This document shows, in pieces, positions 18,446 through 25,971 of a stretch of DNA of 37,914 nucleotides (positions are counted from its first letter, which is position 1; every line of letters starts with the position of its first letter). Source of the stretch: Myxococcales bacterium (GTDB lineage Bacteria > Myxococcota_A > Polyangia > Polyangiales > Polyangiaceae); assembly GCA_021778125.1 (NCBI GenBank), contig JAJYCT010000009.1, forward strand, positions 1 to 37,914. Direction: 5' to 3'. A program made the position numbers and the translations under genes. The notes below the pieces were generated by a model that saw only the letters and a list, made by a program, of their open reading frames with translations, was not told where the DNA came from and made no database searches.

Positions 18446-18650
18446 TGTCCCGCTTGTCCCGCTGGTGTGGGCAGGGGCGGCGCCTGTCCCACACCCGCGG
18501 CGCAGGGCGTAGGGTCTTGGTCGAACCTCGAGCAAGAGACTCGAGCTACCGGCAACTCCTTCTCTTCTTTCGTCGAGGCAGCGTGAAGGCGCCCGCCTTT
18601 CGGAGCGAATACAATGGCGAGAGAAGGAAATGCGGATGGGTGTCGTGCGC
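18446..18650 (+). repeat. Leader repeat copy 2
   Basis: Same blocks as 17236..17408, ending GAAGGAAATGCGGATGGGTGTCGTGCGC. Confidence 0.8.
18465..18494 (+). terminator. Hairpin after PIG-L gene
   Basis: GTGTGGG CAGG ggcggcg CCTG t CCCACAC, 11 bp with one bulge. Confidence 0.5.
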
Positions 18651-19610
18651 CATGGGATGGAGCGAGGCCTGCTGGCGGCCGCCGCATGGGCCGCGTGCGA
18701 AGTCGCCAATGCCGCGGCTGCGCCGGCAGGATCCGGCGCGTGCTCCGTGGTGCTCGTTCCCGACGATGCTGGCGCGCCCTGGATCGACGCGACGACCGCG
18801 CTCGCCCGGCGGGTGGGAGCGGCTGGCTCGGAGGCCGACTGCCGCACCATCCGCATCGAGGTCGGCGCCGTCGGGGCAACGGTCGTGTTCACGACGCGCG
18901 ACGGCCGTCAGGCGCAGCGCACGGCCGAGAGCCCAGGTGATCTCGGTCCCGCCGTCGCCGCTCTCCTGGTCTCGGTCGAGTCCTCTTCGCCTCTCTCCAC
19001 TCCGCCGCACCCCGGCCCGAGCCCAGCCGTGCCCCCCTCGAGCCCTTCGCCGGGCGACGCAGTCGCGCCCTCCTCGGCGCCAGCCGACTCCGCGCACCTG
19101 GAGCTCGGCGCCGCTGCGGGCGGACGGATCGCCGGCCCCGGCGGGTTCGTCTCTCCGGACGTGGGGGTCGTGGCGAGCCTGACGATCGCGCGCTGGGAGC
19201 TCGGCGTGCTCGCGCAGTGGGAGCCCTTGCAGGCGCCGACCCAGGGAGCCGCGCCCTCCGGATTCGCGATGTCGAGCTTCGCCACCGGCGTGCTCGTCGG
19301 GCGACGGCAGCCCGTCGGCGGAGTCGACATCGTGGCCGGCGCACTGGCAGCGGTGACCGTGACGAGCGAGACGGGCGCCGGGGCAGGTGGCGGCGGCGCA
19401 ACGGGCGGGCCGTCGAGCGCCGAGCCGCGAGCGGGACTCTATGCCGGTCTGGCGTTTCCTCGCCGCGCGCGCCTGCGCCTGCGCCCGATGCTCGGCGCAG
19501 ACCTCGCGGCGTCGCGCGTCGGCACGCCGCTGGTGATCGACTCGGCCCTGCCGCCGCTGCCGTGGTGGAGCATGACCGCGTCGCTCGGCGTCGAATGGGA
19601 GCCGCTGTGA
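18630..19610 (+). CDS. Exported hypothetical protein in ECF-sigma operon
   Basis: Signal-like N-terminus, Pro linker, beta-rich C-terminal domain; 4-nt overlap with the sigma factor gene. Confidence 0.75.
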   Translation: MRMGVVRHGMERGLLAAAAWAACEVANAAAAPAGSGACSVVLVPDDAGAPWIDATTALARRVGAAGSEADCRTIRIEVGAVGATVVFTTRDGRQAQRTAESPGDLGPAVAALLVSVESSSPLSTPPHPGPSPAVPPSSPSPGDAVAPSSAPADSAHLELGAAAGGRIAGPGGFVSPDVGVVASLTIARWELGVLAQWEPLQAPTQGAAPSGFAMSSFATGVLVGRRQPVGGVDIVAGALAAVTVTSETGAGAGGGGATGGPSSAEPRAGLYAGLAFPRRARLRLRPMLGADLAASRVGTPLVIDSALPPLPWWSMTASLGVEWEPL

Positions 19611-20191
19611 GCGCCGTGATCGCGCCGCGCCACGCTCCCACCGATCCGGAGCTGCTCTCACGGATCGCGCAGGGCGATCTCGCGAGCCTCGGAGACCTCT
19701 ACGAGCGCTACTCCGGAGACGTCAGGCGCTTCGTCGGCAGACTGGGCGCGCTCGGCGTCCAGCCAGGGGAGGTCGACGACCTGGTGCAGTCGACGTTCCT
19801 GCTCGTCGCCCGGGCCAGCCATGGCTACGACGGTCGCGTGGCGGCGCGCGCCTGGCTATTCGGCCTGGCCGCGAATGTCGCGCGCCAGCACAGGCGATCC
19901 CTCGCGCGGCTCGCGCGCAAGCTGGCGGCGTGGGCCGCGGAGCCGAAGTCTCACGGCGAGCCCTCACCCGCCGAGTTGCTCGCGGCCAAGGAGGCCGCGG
20001 TGCGCGCTCAGCGGGCCATCGACGGCCTGCCTTGGAAGAAGCGCGAGGTCTTCCTGATGGTCGTCGTCGAGGGGATCAGCGGAGAGCAGGCGGCCGCCGC
20101 GCTCGGGATCCCGCTTGCCACGGTGTGGACGCGATTGCATCACGCGCGGCGAGACATCCGCCGACTGCTCGCGGAGGAGGAGACGCCATGA
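19607..20191 (+). CDS. ECF-type RNA polymerase sigma-70 factor
   Basis: LGDLYERYSGDVRRFVGRLG...VDDLVQSTFLLVARA...GRVAARAWLFGLAANVARQHRR and sigma-4 LPWKKREVFLMVVVEGISGEQAAAALGIPLATVWTRLHHARRDIRRLL. Confidence 0.9.
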   Translation: MSAVIAPRHAPTDPELLSRIAQGDLASLGDLYERYSGDVRRFVGRLGALGVQPGEVDDLVQSTFLLVARASHGYDGRVAARAWLFGLAANVARQHRRSLARLARKLAAWAAEPKSHGEPSPAELLAAKEAAVRAQRAIDGLPWKKREVFLMVVVEGISGEQAAAALGIPLATVWTRLHHARRDIRRLLAEEETP

Positions 20192-21366
20192 GCGCGAACG
20201 CGAGGGCGACGTGCCACCGAAGCTGGCAAGCCGAGGCGATCGAGGACGGTCGCCTCGAGGGCGGCGAGCGCGAGGCGTTCGAGCGTCACGCGCGCGCGTG
20301 CGCGATCTGCACGAGGGCGGTCCGCGCGCTCGCCTCGGTGCGCGAAGCGATGGAGCACCTGCCCGATCACGCGCAATCTCCTCTGGAGCGGCGGCGCGGC
20401 CGGATGGACCTGCTCGAGCGTGCCGACGCGCGGCAAACGCGGCGAGCCGGAGCCCGCGGTCGAGCCTCCGCGCGCTGGATCGCCGCGTGCGGCGTCGCCG
20501 CGCTGCTGGTACTCGCGGCCTTGCTTCAAGTCACTCGGCACGCTCGACCCCAACCCATGGAGGCTGCCGGGGCTCCGGCGCCACGCTTCGATGTCGTCGA
20601 ACTGGGCGCGGTTCGCTGGACCGCGGGGGCCGCCGGCGCGGAGAGCCGCGCACGACTCTCCGACGGCACCTTGAGCATCCACGTGGACCATCTGCTCGCG
20701 GGCCAGCGATTCGTCCTGGAGTTGCCCGACGGCGAGATCGAGGTGCGCGGCACCCGCTTCGTGACGTCGGTCGGGGCCGGACACACCCAGCGCGTCGAGG
20801 TGACCGAGGGCGTCGTCGCGCTGCGACTTCACGGCGAGCCCGAGCGCCTGCTCGGCGCTGGCCAAGCGTGGGCGCTCCCCGTGGAGCCGACGCTGTCGGC
20901 CACGACCCAGGCGACCGCCGCCGTGCCCACCGCAACCTCCGCGCCGGCCGTGATCGCCGGCCGTGCGCCTTCGCGCTCGTCGCCGGCTGGCGCCGCTCCT
21001 GCGAGGGGCGCTCCTCTCCGGCTACCCGGGACGGCGTCAGTCACCTCGGGGTCCTCCGCAGCCGCGATGGGATCATCGACTCCCGCGGCATCGAGCGCAC
21101 GGCCCTCCGGCGCGGCGGCAGGGTTTGCAGCCGGGATTGGAGCCTTCGAGGCGGGTGACTATCTTCGCGCCGACGCGCTCCTCGCGCAGTTCGTCCACGA
21201 CCATCCAGGCGACTCCCGGAGCGAGGACGCCGCTTTCATTCGCATCGCCGTGCACCAGCGCATGGGAGACCCATCAGGTGCGTCGCGGCTCGCACGGGCC
21301 TACCTGCGCGACTGCCCGCTCGGACTGCGCCGCAAGGAAGCCGAGAAGCTCGCAGACCCGCCGTGA
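20188..21366 (+). CDS. Anti-sigma/FecR-domain protein with C-terminal TPR-like segment
   Basis: HARACAICTRAVRALASVREAM (zf-HC2-like), one TM, LELPDGEIEVRGTRFVTSVGAGHTQRVEVTEGVVAL (FecR), GAFEAGDYLRADALLAQFVHDHPGDSRSEDAAFIRIAVHQRMGD; ATGA overlap. Confidence 0.85.
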   Translation: MSANARATCHRSWQAEAIEDGRLEGGEREAFERHARACAICTRAVRALASVREAMEHLPDHAQSPLERRRGRMDLLERADARQTRRAGARGRASARWIAACGVAALLVLAALLQVTRHARPQPMEAAGAPAPRFDVVELGAVRWTAGAAGAESRARLSDGTLSIHVDHLLAGQRFVLELPDGEIEVRGTRFVTSVGAGHTQRVEVTEGVVALRLHGEPERLLGAGQAWALPVEPTLSATTQATAAVPTATSAPAVIAGRAPSRSSPAGAAPARGAPLRLPGTASVTSGSSAAAMGSSTPAASSARPSGAAAGFAAGIGAFEAGDYLRADALLAQFVHDHPGDSRSEDAAFIRIAVHQRMGDPSGASRLARAYLRDCPLGLRRKEAEKLADPP

Positions 21367-21570
21367 CGCAGCGTCGCGCGAGTGGGATCTCGTCGTCTCG
21401 GGAGCCGATGCCGCCGCACGTCGCGTACGTGTTCGGGATGTTCCAGTCGGTCACGTTGTTCGAGGAGCAAGCGCCAGCGTCGGGCGCGCATCCGGAGTTC
21501 GCGGCGTTGGGATCGCAGAGCTGCGCGCAAGCGTCCAGGGCGTCCAGCTCATCCCGGTGACCGTCGTGTC
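21236..21570 (-). pseudogene. Fragment of a Cys-rich exported protein
   Basis: HDGHRDELDALDACAQLCDPNAANSGCAPDAGACSSNNVTDWNIPNTYATCGGIGSRDDEIPLARRC reads cleanly on the minus strand, then runs into the 3' end of the FecR gene. Confidence 0.35.
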
Positions 21571-21629
21571 GAAGCGAGGGAGGGTGCGCCGGCGATCGAG
21601 CCGGCCAGCAGCAGCGCGAGCGCGCGCAT

Positions 21630-22005
21630 CTACTGCGCGCCGATGGTCAGCCTCAGCCGGGCGTCATGTCGTCCGGGCCGTGGCGGCGCGCCGACATCGG
21701 CGGTGGTGCGCGTGACGACCCAGCCGGCCTTCGTGATCGCGGCGGCGAGATCGAGGACCTTCGCCGCCGCGCTCGCCCCCACGATCTTCGCATGCTCTTC
21801 ACCCGAAAGCGCCTCCGGTGGACGGGATGCGAATGCGGCGGCGCCCATCCGGGGCTTTCGCGCGATGGGGCAGCACGACCTCGGCAACCGCGCGAAAGTG
21901 GTCCCAGTACCCGAAGAAGTACGTTTCTCCCACGGTGAGCCGCTCGGCGAGGTCGACGACCGTGCGCTGTCGGGTCACAGTTGAGGACGTGCCGCAGAGG
22001 ATCAA
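21630..22005 (-). pseudogene. Frameshifted unknown ORF
   Basis: VTRQRTVVDLAERLTVGETYFFGYWDHFRAVAEVVLP in one minus frame and EEHAKIVGASAAAKVLDLAAAITKAGWVVTRTTADVG in another. Confidence 0.4.
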
Positions 22006-22305
22006 GAAGACGGCGACGAAGGACTACGATCTCGACGGCGCTGCGATGTTCTGGTTGCCGGACAAGTTCCCGCCCATCGTGGAGCCGGCGCGATCCCCGG
22101 CCCCCCAGGCATCAACAGGGGAGCGCGGTCACAAGTGCGACACGGGCTGGCCCCGCCTCGGTCTCTCCTGATCGGGATGGGAAACGCGTATTCGAAATGG
22201 ATCCCGGCCCTCTTCCTTGCCAGCCTGCGTTGTGGTTGCATTCATCGCAGTACGCTGGGATCGTGTGCCGGTCTTGTTCGACGGCCCGCGTTCGGGTTCC
22301 GCGAG

Positions 22306-23595
22306 ATGACTCACCCCCCCCCCCGCACCTTTCCCCACATCGAGACCTCGAGGGCTCGGGTTCCGGAGCGGGATGTCGGTCGCGAAGTCGAGGAGCTTCG
22401 CCGTCAACTCCATGACGCCGAGCAAGCCGTCCATCGCGCCGAGGAACAACTGCGTCGAGTCCAGAAGGTGGACTCCATCGGCGCGCTCGCGGGTGGTATC
22501 GCGCACGACTTCAACAACCTGCTCACCGTCATCCTCACCTACGCGAGCCTCGCGCTTCAGCGACGGCGTTCCGACGACGAGATTCGTGCGGACCTCGAAC
22601 AGGTGATTCGAGCCGGCGAGCGTGCCGTTGAGCTCACGCGACAGATTCTCGCCTTCAGCCGACCGCAGGTGCCTCGGCCCGCCGTTGTCGACGTGAACCT
22701 GGTCGTCGCGAGCATGGAGAAGATGCTCCGCCGTCTGCTCGGCGAAGACGTCGAACTGTCGCGGCTCGCATCCGGCGCGCTCGGCAGCGTGCACGTAGAC
22801 CCGGGCCAGATCGAGCAGATCGTCATGAACCTCACGGTCAACGCGCGCGACGCCATGCCCCAGGGCGGCAAGCTCACCATCGAGACCAAGAACGTCGACC
22901 TCGATGCCGGCGACGAACGCGAGCACCAGGGCGTACCTGCCGGTCGCTACGTCATGCTCGCCGTGAGCGACACGGGAACGGGGATCGACACGCAGACGCG
23001 AGAGCGCATCTTCGAGCCCTTCTTCACCACGAAGCAAAAGGGCACTGGCCTCGGACTCTCGACCGTGCTCGGCATCGTGAAGCAAGCCGGGGGGCACATC
23101 GCGGTCGAGAGTGAGCCCGGCAACGGCACGACCTTCAAGGTCTGCTTGCCTCGAACCGACGGTGCCGCCGAGGCTTGCTCATGGCGACCGCCGGTTCTCG
23201 AATCAGGGCGGTGGACGGAGACCATCCTGCTCGTCGAAGACGACGATCCGGTGCGAGCCGCCGTGTGCAGCATCCTGGAGCGCAGCGGCTACCGCGTGCT
23301 CGAAGCTCGCAACGGGGGTGAAGCCCTTCTCGTCTGCGAACAACACCGAGAGCGCATCCACTTGCTGCTCACCGACGTTGTGCTCCCGAGGATGAACGGC
23401 ACGCAGCTCGCCCGTCGGCTCACGAGCGGGCGCCCCGACATGAAGGTGCTCTTCATGTCCGGCTACACGGGCGAGACCATCGTTCACCACGGAGTCCTGG
23501 TGCCGGGATCGGCGCACCTCCAGAAGCCGCTCACGCCGGACAAGCTCACGCGAAAGGTGCGCGAGGTGCTCGGGGCGAGAGGGAACGGGCCGTAA
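22306..23595 (+). CDS. Hybrid histidine kinase with C-terminal receiver domain
   Basis: GGIAHDFNNLLTVI (H box), QIVMNLTVNARDAMPQGG, DTGTGID, FEPFFTTKQKGTGLGLSTV, then ILLVEDDDPVRAAV...LLLTDVVLPRMNG...FMSGYT...LQKPLTPDKL. Confidence 0.9.
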   Translation: MTHPPPRTFPHIETSRARVPERDVGREVEELRRQLHDAEQAVHRAEEQLRRVQKVDSIGALAGGIAHDFNNLLTVILTYASLALQRRRSDDEIRADLEQVIRAGERAVELTRQILAFSRPQVPRPAVVDVNLVVASMEKMLRRLLGEDVELSRLASGALGSVHVDPGQIEQIVMNLTVNARDAMPQGGKLTIETKNVDLDAGDEREHQGVPAGRYVMLAVSDTGTGIDTQTRERIFEPFFTTKQKGTGLGLSTVLGIVKQAGGHIAVESEPGNGTTFKVCLPRTDGAAEACSWRPPVLESGRWTETILLVEDDDPVRAAVCSILERSGYRVLEARNGGEALLVCEQHRERIHLLLTDVVLPRMNGTQLARRLTSGRPDMKVLFMSGYTGETIVHHGVLVPGSAHLQKPLTPDKLTRKVREVLGARGNGP

Positions 23596-23681
23596 GGCGA
23601 TGGTAGAGGATTCCGCCGTGGCCTCCCCTTCGCATCGGCTCCGCGACGGGCAAACTTCAGCAGCAAGCGAGTCGTAAGCAC

Positions 23682-24926
23682 GTGGACTCTCCGCTCCCCA
23701 GAACCCCGTTTCCGCCCTCCTCGGCGCCCGAAGGTGGTCCCGACGCGGCGCTCGTCTTCGACCAAGAGCTACCTTCCGAGTCGGGCCAGTACGCGGTCGT
23801 GCCCGCGGTGGCTCTCGCAATCGCCGACCGAAAGCTGCGCGACCAGTTGTCGCTTGTCTTGCAGAACGCGGGCCGGGTAGCCGGTGGCGACGACATCATC
23901 TCTGTCGCGACGGTGGTCATCTCCGACACGAAGGCCGGAGCCGCGCATGCCGTGGCAGGGCTCCGCGCGAGGACGAGGAGCGATGCGGCGATCATCGTCG
24001 TCTTGGCCGACGTGGCACCGGCCACGGAGGTCGGCGCGGCCTACGAGGCGGGGGCCGCGCTGTGCCTGCGAGCTCCCGTGGACGAGCACCAGCTGCTGGC
24101 GGCCATCGGCTCCGCGATCGACCTGCACACGGCGAAAGTCCATGCCAACGACTTGATGCGGCAGCTCGACGTGCAAGCCCACTTGGCCGCGCTCGGACGG
24201 GTGACCGCGGGCTTCACGCATGAGGTGAGCAATCCGCTGGCCGTGCTCCTCGCGAACTTCGAGGCTGTCCGAGACAACGTGGAGTGCCTCCTCCAGGCAC
24301 GTGATCTCCTCGCCCGCCCGACCACAGAGGCTGGCACGGCTGCGCAGGAGCGGATGTCGCGCGTCTCCCCGCGGGACCTGCGCGACGCGCTCACCGACAT
24401 GGCAGGTGCCCTGGACCGCATCCGAGGCGTCCTCGCCACGACGCGTGATCTCGCCCAAACGGGACACGGCAGCCGCGTCGAGAACGTCGATCTCGCCTCG
24501 CTCGTGCACGATGTTCGCCGCTGGGCGGCCGGCGAGCTTCGGGGCATCGACGTGCAGGAGCTGATCGACGGGGCCGTCGTCGCGCGTGCCGATCCCCGGC
24601 TGCTCGGGCAGATCGTCATGAACCTCGTGACCAACGCGGCGCACGCCGCCCGTCAGCTCCCGTCCCCTCGGGTGCGCCTTCACGTCTACGGGGCGGCCGA
24701 CGCGGCCATCCTCTCCGTGCGGGACAACGGCCCTGGGGTGCCTCCCGAGATCCGCGACCGGATCTTCGAGCCCTTCTTCACGACACGCCGTGACCACGGT
24801 GGCACGGGGCTTGGTCTTGCCCTCTGCCGGGAGTACGCCGCCCAGATGCAGGCCCAGATCACGCTTTGGACGGCGCCAGGACGCGGCGCCTGCTTCCGCG
24901 TCCACATGCGCCGGCAGGTGCGCTGA
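23682..24926 (+). CDS. Histidine kinase with N-terminal receiver-like domain
   Basis: [19 protein letters not shown]...VVISDTKAG...[76 protein letters not shown]. Confidence 0.9.
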   Translation: MDSPLPRTPFPPSSAPEGGPDAALVFDQELPSESGQYAVVPAVALAIADRKLRDQLSLVLQNAGRVAGGDDIISVATVVISDTKAGAAHAVAGLRARTRSDAAIIVVLADVAPATEVGAAYEAGAALCLRAPVDEHQLLAAIGSAIDLHTAKVHANDLMRQLDVQAHLAALGRVTAGFTHEVSNPLAVLLANFEAVRDNVECLLQARDLLARPTTEAGTAAQERMSRVSPRDLRDALTDMAGALDRIRGVLATTRDLAQTGHGSRVENVDLASLVHDVRRWAAGELRGIDVQELIDGAVVARADPRLLGQIVMNLVTNAAHAARQLPSPRVRLHVYGAADAAILSVRDNGPGVPPEIRDRIFEPFFTTRRDHGGTGLGLALCREYAAQMQAQITLWTAPGRGACFRVHMRRQVR

Positions 24927-25117
24927 GGACGCGAGCACTGGCTTGTCTTCGTGCGCAGCGCCGGTACGCCACTGCTCTTCGCCGCGCGTGTCCTTGTCGG
25001 TGATCGGGCGGACTCGAGAGCGTACCAATTGGCTCGACGTGGGCACCCCTCTCGTCTCGTAGCGCCCAAGCCTTACACGTTTCCGGCCAAGCTCTGAACT
25101 CGCGTGATCGGTGGGCG

Positions 25118-25708
25118 CTACGATCCGAACCGCCAGCCGAGGACGAGAGCGGGGGTGATCGCCACCGAGGTGCGCTGCTCGATCAGCACGGGCACCTGCA
25201 GCGCCAGCGAGAGGCTCCAACCTTGCCCGAGCGGCAGCCCGTAGCCAGCGCAGCTGAAGATGCCGATGTTGAAGGCATCGATGCCGAAGGCGCGCGGCGC
25301 GAAAAGCGGCCCGGCGCCTGCGAAGAAGCCGTGGGTGGTGAACGCCACCCACGGAAAGAAGCTGATCTGGGTCAGCGCGCGCGCGCCGGGCTTGAGACCC
25401 GACAGGGTCTCCCCCAGCATGCCCGTGAGCTGGAGGCGCACGTTGGGGTGTACCCAGTATCCGGCGCCGACCTGCTCGAAGGTCATGGGGTGATCCGCTG
25501 GCGTGAGGGTCTGCGACGGCGCGCTCCCCGAAGCGCCAGCGTATGTGTAGACGTTGAAACCGGCGCTCGCGTGCAAGAAGAACGGGCCGTCCGGCGGCGT
25601 AGACTGGGCGGCCGCCGGTCCCGCGACGAACAGAAGGGCACACGCGAATGCCAGGCTCACACGAGGAACGAGGGTCTGCCGCACCGACGGGAACGATGAC
25701 CGGGACAT
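25118..25708 (-). CDS. Putative outer-membrane beta-barrel protein
   Basis: MSRSSFPSVRQTLVPRVSLAFACALLFVAGPAAAQ signal peptide; alternating beta pattern ending VLGWRFGS. Confidence 0.65.
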   Translation of the reverse strand: MSRSSFPSVRQTLVPRVSLAFACALLFVAGPAAAQSTPPDGPFFLHASAGFNVYTYAGASGSAPSQTLTPADHPMTFEQVGAGYWVHPNVRLQLTGMLGETLSGLKPGARALTQISFFPWVAFTTHGFFAGAGPLFAPRAFGIDAFNIGIFSCAGYGLPLGQGWSLSLALQVPVLIEQRTSVAITPALVLGWRFGS

Positions 25709-25726
25709 TGGCTCACGAGCGCGTCG

Positions 25727-25918
25727 ATGGCGCTCATCATCGCCGTCGTGACCGAGATGATTGCAGGCGCCGACCACGGGATCGGCTCGCGGATGATCTC
25801 GGCGCAGATTGCGTCCGACACGACCGACCTCGCCATCGACCTCGTCGTCGGGGCCCTGGGGTACCTCGCCAACCTGTCGCTGAGACGGCTGGAGCGCTGG
25901 GCCCGGCGCTACGCGTGA
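25727..25918 (+). CDS. Small hypothetical protein
   Basis: MALIIAVVTEMIAGADHGIGSRMISAQIASDTTDLAIDLVVGALGYLANLSLRRLERWARRYA; GC-rich third positions only. Confidence 0.3.
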   Translation: MALIIAVVTEMIAGADHGIGSRMISAQIASDTTDLAIDLVVGALGYLANLSLRRLERWARRYA

Positions 25919-25971
25919 AGCGACTCGCAGGACCTGCGCCGCGGTGCACGCGTGGCGCCGCCCGACTGGGC

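Noticed and set aside
23769-25643. 624-aa minus-strand ORF
   Set aside because: Antisense shadow of the histidine kinase 23682..24926, with no domain signal
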